Shown piece after piece: positions 18,273-26,797 of a stretch of 64,000 nucleotides of DNA. The position numbers and the translations under genes are program-made. Position 1 is the stretch's first letter. Each line of letters opens with the position of its first letter. This DNA is from an uncultured Prevotellamassilia sp. (GTDB taxonomy: Bacteria > Bacteroidota > Bacteroidia > Bacteroidales > Bacteroidaceae), in NCBI GenBank assembly GCA_934255485.1, contig CAKQOG010000005.1:27450-91449 (forward strand). Reading direction: 5' to 3'. Below the pieces are notes generated by a model. The model did not search any database. It was not told the origin of the DNA and saw nothing but the letters and a program-made list of their open reading frames with translations.

Positions 18273-18919
18273 GCTTCTTGTAGTTTCTTTATCACAAATT
18301 CTTTAATAAATTCGGCTGTACGTTCTATGCCAAGCACCGAAGAGTTTATGCAGAGGTGATATGTGTCGGCTGCCCCCCAAGTGCCCGAGCTATAAAAGTT
18401 GTAGAAATTGGCACGTTCGCTATCGCCTTTCTCAATTATATCTTGTGCTTTTTCTTCATTACAGTTATTCCACTTCATCACATTAGCTATGCGATCTTTC
18501 ATATCAGCAGCTATAAAAACATTAACGCATCGTGGGTGATTGCGTAGCACGTAGTCAGCGCATCTACCTATAAATATGCACGAATGTTCGTTGGCCGCCT
18601 TGCGTATAGCTTCGCTCTGTATGCGAAATAGGTTTTCGTTTGAGAGTTCATTATCATAGTATGTGGTGCCACCACCAATAAATGGTATGATGTTGCCAAG
18701 CGTGCGCAAAAAGCGGTTTTTCTCGTCGTTACGCTCAAACACTTCGGTGCAGAAACCGCTTTCTTTTGCCGCAAGCGTTAGTATCTCGCGGTCGTAGTAG
18801 GCTATGCCAAACTCCTTGGCAAGGATATGACCAATGGCACGTCCACCACTACCAAGCGAACGTCCTATATTGATAACAAAAGGCTTGTCGATGTGTATGT
18901 TTTCGTTGTTAGTGTTCAT
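18269..18919 (-). CDS. Cytidylate kinase-like protein
   Basis: The 216-residue protein belongs to the cytidylate-kinase-like P-loop family. The phosphate-binding loop is the variant GRSLGSGG (residues 19-26), followed by RAIGHILAKEFGIAYYDREIL. Later come FIGRCADYVLRNHP and DRIANVMKWNNCNEEKAQ, the lid region. These proteins differ from true Cmk and their substrate is usually unknown. It is co-transcribed with the MATE gene (22 bp upstream) and the secreted protein (4-bp overlap). Confidence 0.82.
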   Translation of the reverse strand: MNTNNENIHIDKPFVINIGRSLGSGGRAIGHILAKEFGIAYYDREILTLAAKESGFCTEVFERNDEKNRFLRTLGNIIPFIGGGTTYYDNELSNENLFRIQSEAIRKAANEHSCIFIGRCADYVLRNHPRCVNVFIAADMKDRIANVMKWNNCNEEKAQDIIEKGDSERANFYNFYSSGTWGAADTYHLCINSSVLGIERTAEFIKEFVIKKLQEA

Positions 18920-18941
18920 AGTTTTAAATAGATATTTTTAA

Positions 18942-20327
18942 TTAAAGGGTTGTACTATTGAGCATATTCTTTTTAAATTTCTTGATTTGCAGAACAAGCA
19001 GTGATATAGCAAGAATTGATGCCATGGCGTCTGCCACTGGCGCTGCATGCCAAAGTCCCTCAAGTGGATCGGCATAGATATGTGGCAATATTAGTATGGC
19101 TGGCACAAGAAAGATTAGTTGGCGCGTGAGCGAAAGGAATATGCTTTTTACAGCATAACCTATGCTTTGGAAAAATGCCGTTGATACGATCTGAATACCC
19201 ACAATGGGAAACATCATTATCATGCAAGTAAGAGCATGCGACGCTGTTTTTACAAGTTCGGGCGAATCCTTTGCAAAGAGCGTTACGAAAGGTGTTGAGA
19301 AAAACATGCCTATAACAAAGCCTGTCATCGTTATGATGGTGCCCACACAGAGGGCACGCTTTAAAACACTCATCACGCGGTCGTAGCGCTTAGCACCAAA
19401 GTTGTAGCCGGCTATCGGTTGCATGCCCTGATTCAGCCCAATTACCACCATTACGATAAAGAGTATTAAGCGGTTGCAAATGCCAAATGCACCCACTGCC
19501 ACATCGCCGCCATAGGTGGTAAGACTACGAGTCATCAATGCTGCTACCATACAAGCACAAAGGTTTATGAGGAACTGAGGTAGGCCTACGAGCAATGCTT
19601 CTCTCACAATCTTCATATCGAGTTTGATGATTTCGCGGCGCAAATGGATAAGGTCGGACTTGTTTGAGAACAACTTTATCTGCCACATTAGCATGCACAA
19701 TTGTGCCAATATGGTGGCACAAGCTGCACCACGAATGCCCCAATCGAGCACGAAGATAAACAATGGGGCAAATATGCAGTTGAGCAATACGGTACCAAAT
19801 GTAGCATACATGGCCTTTTGCGGACGATTGGTAGACCGCAACATGGCATTGAGTCCTAAATACATGTGTGTCACCACATTGCCCACCAATATTATCGACA
19901 TAAAACTGCGAGCATAGGGCAAAGTTACATCGCTTGCTCCAAAGAACCGAAGGATGGGGTTGATAAAAATAAGCAATAACATACCCAAAACAATACCCAA
20001 CGAGAGGTTCATAATTACCACATTGCCCAATATCTTTTGAGCTGTTACATAGTCTTTCTGTCCCAACTTTACACTCATCAATGTGGCTGCCCCCACACCT
20101 ACCATAGCACCGAATGCTGCAGTAAGCGACATGAGCGGACTTGTTAGTGCCAAACCCATAATGGCCTCCGAACCGACACCTTGACCTATAAATATGCCAT
20201 CGATGATGTTGTAGACCGACGAGGCCGCCATGGCCACTATCGCAGGGATAGCATACTGCAAAAGTAGGCTACCTATGGGTTTTTCGGCTAAAACGTTAAA
20301 TTGGTTTGTATTTGATGTTTGCTTCAT
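18942..20327 (-). CDS. MATE-family efflux transporter
   Basis: This 461-residue protein has 12 predicted helices in two MatE halves. The first half has IPAIVAMAASSVYNIIDGIFIGQGVG and the second GLPQFLINLCACMVAALMTR. Proteins of this class export cationic drugs or metabolites using Na+ or H+ gradients. First gene of a six-gene run continuing to 14468 with gaps of 22, -4, 41, 19 and 85 bp. The -7 box TAACTTTG (20342-20335) sits so close to the ATG that its transcript would be almost leaderless. Confidence 0.88.
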   Translation of the reverse strand: MKQTSNTNQFNVLAEKPIGSLLLQYAIPAIVAMAASSVYNIIDGIFIGQGVGSEAIMGLALTSPLMSLTAAFGAMVGVGAATLMSVKLGQKDYVTAQKILGNVVIMNLSLGIVLGMLLLIFINPILRFFGASDVTLPYARSFMSIILVGNVVTHMYLGLNAMLRSTNRPQKAMYATFGTVLLNCIFAPLFIFVLDWGIRGAACATILAQLCMLMWQIKLFSNKSDLIHLRREIIKLDMKIVREALLVGLPQFLINLCACMVAALMTRSLTTYGGDVAVGAFGICNRLILFIVMVVIGLNQGMQPIAGYNFGAKRYDRVMSVLKRALCVGTIITMTGFVIGMFFSTPFVTLFAKDSPELVKTASHALTCMIMMFPIVGIQIVSTAFFQSIGYAVKSIFLSLTRQLIFLVPAILILPHIYADPLEGLWHAAPVADAMASILAISLLVLQIKKFKKNMLNSTTL

Positions 20328-20334
20328 AATTGTG

Positions 20335-20342
20335 CAAAGTTA
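20335..20342 (-). promoter_or_regulatory. -7 box close to the MATE start codon
   Basis: The minus strand reads TAACTTTG, ending 8 bp before the ATG at 20327. No good -33 box. Initiation at the usual distance would give a leader of only a few nucleotides. Confidence 0.45.
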
Positions 20343-20560
20343 CAAATATATGTGCTTGATTAAACGGATTGATGTTTTAAAAAATAAAAAAACGATGGAT
20401 TTATACATTCTAAATAGCTAATTTTAATTTTAACATTTCAGCATTTTTTTTGTACGAGAATTTATTTGAAATAGAAATAATATGTTAATTATTTTAACTA
20501 TAAATTGTTACGTTTTGTTGTTCTATAGAAACTTAACATTACCTTCCGCACTCACTTTTT

Positions 20561-20670
20561 ACAAGGATACGTATTCTTGTGTTGCTACAAACGTGTTATA
20601 AGCACCTAAGGATACGTATCCTTGTACCCTTATAAAGGCTTTCTTGCAGCACAAGAATACGTATCCTTGT
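20561..20670. repeat. Array B: three 20-bp palindromes at 45-bp spacing
   Basis: Palindromes built on AAGGATACGTATCCTT lie at 20561-20580, 20606-20625 and 20651-20670, with centres exactly 45 bp apart. The first and third are exact inverted copies of each other. The two 25-bp spacers are also roughly inverted copies (TTATAAG occurs in both orientations), so the whole array is one large imperfect palindrome centred near 20615. Confidence 0.88.
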
Positions 20671-20973
20671 GAAAAAAGAAGACGAAAACCGAATTATCAA
20701 ATTCACAACTCATTGATTATCAATAATATTGCAAAAACGCTCAAAAATCGCATAAAATTAACGAGCAACAAAATATTTTGCAACGAAGCTACGTATAATG
20801 TTAAAAAAGGGGTTAAAATCGGCATTTTCCACACCAAGATAGCCCCTTACGCCAGTGATATTTAAATAAGCATTTCAACAAAAAATAATAAGCAATTTGT
20901 TCGAAACAATAGGCTTTTAATTATAAAAATACAGAAAAATTAAGGCTTTTTAAATTATGTGATATTAAATGCT

Positions 20974-20981
20974 TAACTTTG
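20974..20981 (+). promoter_or_regulatory. -7 box for the SulP gene
   Basis: TAACTTTG matches TAnnTTTG about 100 bp upstream of the ATG. The -33 position holds only a T-run. Confidence 0.5.
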
Positions 20982-21082
20982 CACATGTTTATTCCCTATA
21001 CACATTTTGTAGCATGTGTTCGACGAACGTTATGTTAGGGAAATCAACTCTTACTTGAGAAACTAAAACTTAAAAATAAATA

Positions 21083-22771
21083 ATGAGTTATTCAAACTTT
21101 GCGCCTCGTATAGTTAGCGAACTGAGGCATTACAACAAAGAGAAATTTGCCGCCGACCTCATGGCAGGTCTCATCGTGGGCATCGTAGCATTGCCTTTGG
21201 CCATAGCCTTTGGTATTGCCTCTGGTGTTTCGCCCTCACAAGGCATTCTTACGGCAATAATTGGTGGTTTTATCGTTTCGGCACTTGGCGGAAGCCGTGT
21301 GCAGATTGGCGGACCTACGGGTGCATTTATCGTTATCATCTACGGCATTGTTAGCAATCCAGCCTTAGGACTGTCGGGCTTGATGCTTGCCACAATGCTT
21401 GCCGGCGTATTTTTAATTCTACTCGGTGTGTGCAGACTGGGCACTATCATCAAGTTTATACCCTACCCCATTGTGGTGGGCTTTACGAGTGGTATCGCTG
21501 TTACAATCTTTACCACACAAATTAAAGACCTCTTCGGTTTGACTATCGACGGCAAAATGCCAGGCGATTTTCTGTCGAAATGGAGCGTTTACTTTCAGAA
21601 TTTCGGCACAGTTGATTGGGTTACAACTGCCGTTGGATTGCTTAGCATTTTGCTCATTATCCTTACACCAAAAGTGTCTAAAAAAATCCCAGGCTCGCTT
21701 GTTGCTATCATCGTAATGACCATTGGTGTGTACTTTTTAAACGCTAACACCACAATGCACGTAAGCACCATTGGCGACCAATTTGGCGAAATTAAGGCTT
21801 CTATACCCTCATTAGAAATGCCCCAACTTAGTTGGGAAAACGTGAAAGGCCTCTTTCCAACTGCCATGGTAATAGCTGTGTTGGGTGCCATTGAGTCGTT
21901 GCTCTCGGCCACAGTTGCCGATGGTGTGTGTGGCGACCACCATAACTCTAATCAAGAACTCATCGGACAAGGCGTTGCAAACCTCTGCACTCCTCTCTTT
22001 GGTGGTATACCCTGTACAGGAGCTATTGCCCGCACCATGACCAACATCAACAATGGTGGTCGCACTCCTGTGGCAGGCATTGTTCATGCAGTTGTGTTGC
22101 TCGTCATCTTCTTGGTGCTTATGCCATTGGCTGCCTACATCCCCATGTCGTGTTTAGCTGGTGTATTGGTTATTGTATCTTACAACATGAGTGGTTGGCG
22201 CACCTTTGCGCAATTAATGAAGAACCCTAAGAGCGATGTTATCGTGTTGCTCATCACCTTCTTCCTCACCGTTATCTTCGACCTCACCATTGCTATCGAA
22301 GTGGGACTTCTCATTGCTTGCTTACTCTTTATGAAACGTATGGCAGAGTCTACACAAATCAAAGTAATAGCCGATGAAATCGACCCCAACGACGAAACCG
22401 ATGCCGAGGTACACGAGGAACACCTCATCATACCCAAGGGGGTTGAGGTGTACGAAATTAACGGACCTTACTTCTTTGGCATCGCCAACAAGTTCGAAGA
22501 ACTTATGGCTAACATGCAAGACCGCCCCAAAGTGCGAGTTATCCGCATGCGCCGTGTGCCATTTATCGACTCTACGGGTATTCATAACTTGCAAAACCTT
22601 TGCGAAATGAGTCACCGCGAGGGCACTCACATTGTGCTTTCGGGCGTTACGCCAAACGTTTACAATGTGCTTGAACACAATGGTTTCTGCCATTTATTAG
22701 GCAAAGACCATATCTGCCCCAATATCAATGTGGCACTCGACCGCGCAGCTTCTATCGTTAAGCGAGCTTAA
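21083..22771 (+). CDS. SulP-family anion transporter with STAS domain
   Basis: The 562-residue protein has a SulP membrane core (about residues 15-430). It opens with AADLMAGLIVGIVALPLAIAFG and includes GGSRVQIGGPTGAF. A cytoplasmic STAS domain follows (about 450-560), with the nucleotide-sensing loop VPFIDSTG. SulP proteins import sulfate, bicarbonate or C4-dicarboxylates, often with Na+ or H+. The anion cannot be told from sequence. Single-gene unit ending in a strong terminator. Confidence 0.9.
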   Translation: MSYSNFAPRIVSELRHYNKEKFAADLMAGLIVGIVALPLAIAFGIASGVSPSQGILTAIIGGFIVSALGGSRVQIGGPTGAFIVIIYGIVSNPALGLSGLMLATMLAGVFLILLGVCRLGTIIKFIPYPIVVGFTSGIAVTIFTTQIKDLFGLTIDGKMPGDFLSKWSVYFQNFGTVDWVTTAVGLLSILLIILTPKVSKKIPGSLVAIIVMTIGVYFLNANTTMHVSTIGDQFGEIKASIPSLEMPQLSWENVKGLFPTAMVIAVLGAIESLLSATVADGVCGDHHNSNQELIGQGVANLCTPLFGGIPCTGAIARTMTNINNGGRTPVAGIVHAVVLLVIFLVLMPLAAYIPMSCLAGVLVIVSYNMSGWRTFAQLMKNPKSDVIVLLITFFLTVIFDLTIAIEVGLLIACLLFMKRMAESTQIKVIADEIDPNDETDAEVHEEHLIIPKGVEVYEINGPYFFGIANKFEELMANMQDRPKVRVIRMRRVPFIDSTGIHNLQNLCEMSHREGTHIVLSGVTPNVYNVLEHNGFCHLLGKDHICPNINVALDRAASIVKRA

Positions 22772-22858
22772 AACATCTACATTCATTCGTTCGCAATAGG
22801 CTTTTACTTGCCATGAATGATTGAGAACAGGTAGCTATTCATTGCTACTGCATTTATC

Positions 22859-22923
22859 AAAAAAGAGAACGTTCAGACACTCTATTTTATTGTCAAATAG
22901 AAATGTCTGAAGGTTCTCTTTTT
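22859..22923. terminator. Bidirectional terminator between SulP and tdk
   Basis: A long hairpin has nested complementary blocks AAAAAGAGAAC/GTTCTCTTTTT, TTCAGACA/TGTCTGAA and TCTATTT/AAATAGA. It is followed by U-runs in both directions and serves two convergent genes. Confidence 0.9.
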
Positions 22924-22953
22924 ACTTTAAATAAGTCGTTTTATAACAATTGC

Positions 22954-23586
22954 TTAATCTTTATGTTCTGCTTTGTTATAACAACATCTACAAAGGGGTT
23001 CGTACTCGTCTTTTTCGCCAAGCAACACCTGCTGTTCGGCCTTTACAATGCGGTGTGAAACATGGGCAAGATTGCCACATTTCACACATATAGCATGAAC
23101 CTTGGTAACGTCCTCTGCAATGGCCATAAGCTTAGGCATGGGGCCAAAAGGATTGCCCTTAAAGTCCATGTCTAACCCAGCTATGATAACACGCTTGCCA
23201 CTATCAGCAAGTTCGTTGACTACCTCAACAATTGAGTCGTCAAAAAACTGCGCTTCGTCGATGCCTACCACTTGTGCATTCGATGCAAGCAACAAAATGC
23301 TACGCGCCGAATCAACGGGAGTAGACGATATAGAATTGGCATCGTGCGACACCACATCCTCGTCTGAATAACGCGTATCGAGCGCAGGTTTGTATATCTC
23401 AACACGTTGTTGCGCTATACGTGCACGCTTTAGTCGGCGTATCAACTCCTCTGTTTTGCCCGAAAACATCGAGCCACATATCACTTCTATACGCCCCTGT
23501 TGAAGCGTAAGAATATTGTTTTCTTCTTGAAACACTTTGTGTTGTATTTGGTTTAATCCAATAATGTTTTCTACAATCAATTGCAT
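22954..23586 (-). CDS. tdk: Thymidine kinase
   Basis: This 210-residue type II thymidine kinase phosphorylates thymidine in the salvage pathway. It has P-loop GSMFSGKT (38-45), Walker B-like DEAQFF (110-115), and a structural zinc site from Cys167, Cys170, Cys199 and Cys201/202. Length fits the family with a short N-terminal lead. Transcribed alone: a terminator lies upstream, between it and the ThrE-type gene. Confidence 0.95.
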   Translation of the reverse strand: MQLIVENIIGLNQIQHKVFQEENNILTLQQGRIEVICGSMFSGKTEELIRRLKRARIAQQRVEIYKPALDTRYSDEDVVSHDANSISSTPVDSARSILLLASNAQVVGIDEAQFFDDSIVEVVNELADSGKRVIIAGLDMDFKGNPFGPMPKLMAIAEDVTKVHAICVKCGNLAHVSHRIVKAEQQVLLGEKDEYEPLCRCCYNKAEHKD

Positions 23587-23591
23587 AGAAA

Positions 23592-23641
23592 AAACGAGTG
23601 TAGGGTGAACTTATCGCTACGATATCACACAACACTCGTTT
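23592..23641 (-). terminator. Terminator after the ThrE-type gene
   Basis: Arms AAACGAGTGT (23592-23601) and ACACTCGTTT (23632-23641) pair perfectly. Read on the minus strand the hairpin is followed by a U-run. Confidence 0.75.
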
Positions 23642-23658
23642 ATTCAATATACCTTTAT

Positions 23659-25029
23659 TTAAAGTTCTGTAAGGTCTACAAAGTAGCCTCTTTTCTTGCG
23701 ATCTTCAATGAGTTGCTTAAGCTTTTTCTGGCGATCTTTAGCCACCCAATGACGAGCAAACACATTGGGAATTGCCACACCCAAAGCAATACACATAATT
23801 GTAATAGCCGAACCCATACCAAACTTCATAGCGTTAGTTAATTCGCCTACAACTCCGTTCATCTCTATCAAACCCACCAATGCACGATACATCAACACAC
23901 CTGGCACCATAGGGATAACGCTCGGTATTGAAATAACATGGTTAGGAGCATGAACCCAATGAACAGCCTTTACAGCTATCAAACTAGCCAAGGCACTACC
24001 CGCTAAAGAGCCTATTGCAAGCCCCATATCAAGACCTATATTATTGTTTGAAGGACCGAGATTTACAAAGTTACGAGTACATACGGCAATGATACCACCA
24101 ATAGCTACCACCCACAACAAGCGACGCGGAATATTGAATATCATAGAGAAACCCATAGCCGAAATAGCAGCAGCTGCTGCATAACTAATATAAGAGTTAT
24201 GCGGTATCATCGGTATGGTGTAGAACTGGCTCAAATCAAAGTTTGATAACTTTAAGAAGAAGGCTATACCAAACGACATTGCCACAATCATCAAGAAGGT
24301 GTTAATGGCACGTGTTAGTCCCACTTGTATGTAATTATCAAGCATATCATCTACAAAGTTTATCAAAGGAACACCAGGCACAATGAACAATGCACACGCC
24401 AAAAGTGGATGCAAAGGTGTGTCGGTCCACGACGAAGGTAAATAAGTTGTTGCCCATGCTATCAGTGTGCTTATAAAGGCTGCTACGGCTATGCCCATGT
24501 AGTTGTTAAGCCCTTTACGCAACATTAGTCCGCGTAGGTACATACCAATTGCAGCTGCAAACGAGGCATAAAAGAAAGCTGTCCAGTCGCAACCAAACTG
24601 TATACAGAATCCACCACAAGCAAAGCCCGTTCCTATGGCCACTTGCACTGGTGTGTAGTTACGAGGGCGGTGAGCAATCTGCTCCAATTCCTCTGCATAT
24701 TGTTCTATGCTATAATCTTCGCGTATGGCTTTCCACGACAACTTGCTTATGAGCGAAATGGTTGTCATGTTTATACCATGCTTATCACAACGTTGGAACT
24801 TAGTGAACGAATGTTCGTCATCACTGAGGTTTACCATCAGCATGTTATACTGCACGTAGATGTGAAGATGCTCTTCAGGCAGTCCTAAGAAAGCCGCAAC
24901 GCGGTTCATGTTTCTTACGATACGATTGGTATCGGCTGCACTCTCTACCAATAGCTGGCCTGTGCGCAAAAGTAAGTCGAGCTTATGACGTATCAATTGC
25001 TCCCTTGTCAGTTCGGTGTTATCTGTCAT
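23659..25029 (-). CDS. Threonine/serine exporter (ThrE-type, fused two-domain)
   Basis: The 456-residue protein joins a cytoplasmic/ThrE domain (about residues 10-260) to a second membrane domain of the ThrE_2/DUF3815 type (about 275-430). About ten membrane helices are present. The first domain includes LLLRTGQLLVESAADTNRI. In many bacteria these two parts are separate proteins; here they are one chain as in Corynebacterium ThrE. It would export threonine and serine. Monocistronic by its terminator and a -7 box upstream. Confidence 0.85.
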   Translation of the reverse strand: MTDNTELTREQLIRHKLDLLLRTGQLLVESAADTNRIVRNMNRVAAFLGLPEEHLHIYVQYNMLMVNLSDDEHSFTKFQRCDKHGINMTTISLISKLSWKAIREDYSIEQYAEELEQIAHRPRNYTPVQVAIGTGFACGGFCIQFGCDWTAFFYASFAAAIGMYLRGLMLRKGLNNYMGIAVAAFISTLIAWATTYLPSSWTDTPLHPLLACALFIVPGVPLINFVDDMLDNYIQVGLTRAINTFLMIVAMSFGIAFFLKLSNFDLSQFYTIPMIPHNSYISYAAAAAISAMGFSMIFNIPRRLLWVVAIGGIIAVCTRNFVNLGPSNNNIGLDMGLAIGSLAGSALASLIAVKAVHWVHAPNHVISIPSVIPMVPGVLMYRALVGLIEMNGVVGELTNAMKFGMGSAITIMCIALGVAIPNVFARHWVAKDRQKKLKQLIEDRKKRGYFVDLTEL

Positions 25030-25065
25030 TTATTTGTTGTTTGTTATGTTTTTCCTATTAAATTG

Positions 25066-25073
25066 CAAAAGTA
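25066..25073 (-). promoter_or_regulatory. -7 box for the ThrE-type gene
   Basis: The minus strand reads TACTTTTG, 37 bp upstream of the ATG at 25029. No convincing -33 box. Confidence 0.45.
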
Positions 25074-25189
25074 CAAAAAAAATGTCAAAGTCTTTGTAAA
25101 TGAGTATGCTACTCATAGCTAAATACGCATTTAATACATTACAAATGCAAAGTTGTTGAGTGAAGTTTATAAATATGGATTTTTATGAC

Positions 25190-25197
25190 TACTTTTG
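25190..25197 (+). promoter_or_regulatory. -7 box for the DedA operon
   Basis: TACTTTTG lies 35 bp before the DedA ATG. The -33 region (about 25166-25169, TTTA) is weak. Confidence 0.5.
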
Positions 25198-25232
25198 CAT
25201 CAAACAAATAATTGTAATTAACTAACACTATT

Positions 25233-25877
25233 ATGGATTCTGCAGAACTCTTTCGTTGGATACTTGAGAACCTTAACTATTGGGTGGTTACCATTTTTAT
25301 GGCTATCGAAAGTTCATTCATACCTTTTCCGTCGGAGGTTGTTGTGCCTCCCGCAGCATGGAAGGCCATGGACCCAACGAGTGAAATGAACATTGTGTTG
25401 GTGGTGATATTTGCCACCATTGGTGCCGATTTAGGCGGACTTATCAATTACTTTTTGGCTAAATGGTTGGGACGTCCTATCATATATAAGTTTGCCGATA
25501 GTCGTTTTGGTCACATGTGTCTTATCGACCGCGAGAGCGTTGAAAAAGCTGAGGAGTTTTTCCGTAAGCATGGTGCTACCTCAACTTTCTTTGGCAGATT
25601 GGTACCTGCTGTACGCCAACTCATAAGCATACCAGCGGGCTTAGCTGGCATGAACTTAGGCAAGTTTTTGCTCTACACCACATTAGGGGCTGGTGTATGG
25701 AACTCTGTTTTGGCTCTACTTGGTTGGGGTATATTCCGCTACACCGACCTCAAAACAACTAACGATGTTTACCTACTTGCCTCTAAATATAGCCATGAGA
25801 TAGGCTATATACTATTGGCACTTGCCGTTGTAATTGTGGCATTTTTGGCATATAAAGGATTGAAAAAGAAAAAGTAA
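25233..25877 (+). CDS. DedA-family membrane protein
   Basis: The 214-residue protein has the SNARE-associated/DedA fold. IESSFIPFPSEVVVPPA (about 26-42) is the E..P.P.E membrane-entry motif, and GRLVPAVRQLISIPAGLAGM (about 117-136) holds the conserved arginines of the second re-entrant loop. DedA proteins are proton-linked and several flip undecaprenyl phosphate or phospholipid. First gene of a three-gene operon with an outer-membrane protein and an S41 protease. Confidence 0.92.
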   Translation: MDSAELFRWILENLNYWVVTIFMAIESSFIPFPSEVVVPPAAWKAMDPTSEMNIVLVVIFATIGADLGGLINYFLAKWLGRPIIYKFADSRFGHMCLIDRESVEKAEEFFRKHGATSTFFGRLVPAVRQLISIPAGLAGMNLGKFLLYTTLGAGVWNSVLALLGWGIFRYTDLKTTNDVYLLASKYSHEIGYILLALAVVIVAFLAYKGLKKKK

Positions 25878-25906
25878 GCCGACCTATTTGCTTGAGGTTG
25901 ATAACT

Positions 25907-26797
25907 ATGAATCTTTTTAGTAAAAAAGTATATATCACTTGCGCTCTGTCTGTGTTTTGTTACATGGGCAGAGCGCAAGTGGTTATTGATTGTGATAGCG
26001 CACTTAACCAAACTATAAACTGTTGCGAGGTGCCACAACAAACAAATAATTGTGTCAACACTGCACAGTACTTGCCCAAGAATATTACTATGCGACAATG
26101 CTTATGGGGCATTGGACAAGGTAGCTTGCTCGATAGCTATCTGTCGCCACTCACCTACTCTGGCACTGACTTCTCACTGCTCTATCGTACCGAGCGACCT
26201 GCTCATTGGGGCAAAGAAAAAGTAAGTGTAAAGAGCCACTACAACATACACACGTGCTATGCCAAGTCACCTACCGACGATGGAAAGGCTTTCGATATGG
26301 AGTTGTCAGCGCTTGGCGGATGGCATTACAATTGGCATTTCGCTGCTTGGCGCATTGCCTTAGGCGGATTGTTTGAGGGTTCGGGTGGCTTTACTTACAA
26401 CACTCGCAATGGCAACAACCCCGTTCAAGCACGCTTAGGTGCGTCATTTTTAGCCTCAACCATTGTGAGCTATCAGTTCAACTTTTTTAAACGTAAAGCC
26501 ACGGCAATTCTTGAAATGAATGCTCAGATAATGGGCGTTCAGTTCTCACCAACCTATGGGCAATCGTATTATGAGATATTCTCTTTAGGACATACAAACG
26601 GCATTATCCACTTTACCCACCCTGCTAATTGCCCTACAGAGCAGTTACTTGCCACACTCACCTTGCCCATAAAGCACGCCAATATTACCATGGGATATAT
26701 GGCAGACATTAGGCAGAGCAAGTTAGGTGGACTGAAGCGTCATGCTTGGCGAAATAGTTTTATGATAGGTTATACACGTCAATTCAAACGTTTATGA
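25907..26797 (+). CDS. Outer-membrane beta-barrel protein of DUF3316 type
   Basis: The 296-residue protein has a signal peptide ending MGRAQ (about residue 24), a short Cys-containing segment and a series of amphipathic strands rich in aromatic residues. It ends KRL after a terminal strand (NSFMIGYTRQF). The features fit the Prevotella/Bacteroides DUF3316 outer-membrane family; assignment is from general resemblance. The ATG at 25907 is preferred because it begins the signal peptide. It overlaps the protease gene by 4 bp (ATGA). Confidence 0.68.
   Translation: MNLFSKKVYITCALSVFCYMGRAQVVIDCDSALNQTINCCEVPQQTNNCVNTAQYLPKNITMRQCLWGIGQGSLLDSYLSPLTYSGTDFSLLYRTERPAHWGKEKVSVKSHYNIHTCYAKSPTDDGKAFDMELSALGGWHYNWHFAAWRIALGGLFEGSGGFTYNTRNGNNPVQARLGASFLASTIVSYQFNFFKRKATAILEMNAQIMGVQFSPTYGQSYYEIFSLGHTNGIIHFTHPANCPTEQLLATLTLPIKHANITMGYMADIRQSKLGGLKRHAWRNSFMIGYTRQFKRL

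Larger units (their letters stand above)
20328..21082. other. Divergent intergenic region with palindrome array
   Basis: This 755-bp AT-rich region lies between the MATE (minus) and SulP (plus) genes. It contains two -7 boxes, the palindrome array at 20561-20670 and the motif TTGATTATCAA at 20713-20723. A block at about 20724-20790 (CAAAAACGCTC ... CAAAATATTTT) resembles one at 49146-49200. A 73-codon ORF starting at 20644 begins inside the array and has no recognisable features, so it is not called. Confidence 0.75.

Noticed and set aside
20644..20865. 73-codon ORF in the SulP upstream region
   Set aside because: It starts within array B and is a lysine/asparagine-rich chance frame in AT-rich DNA.
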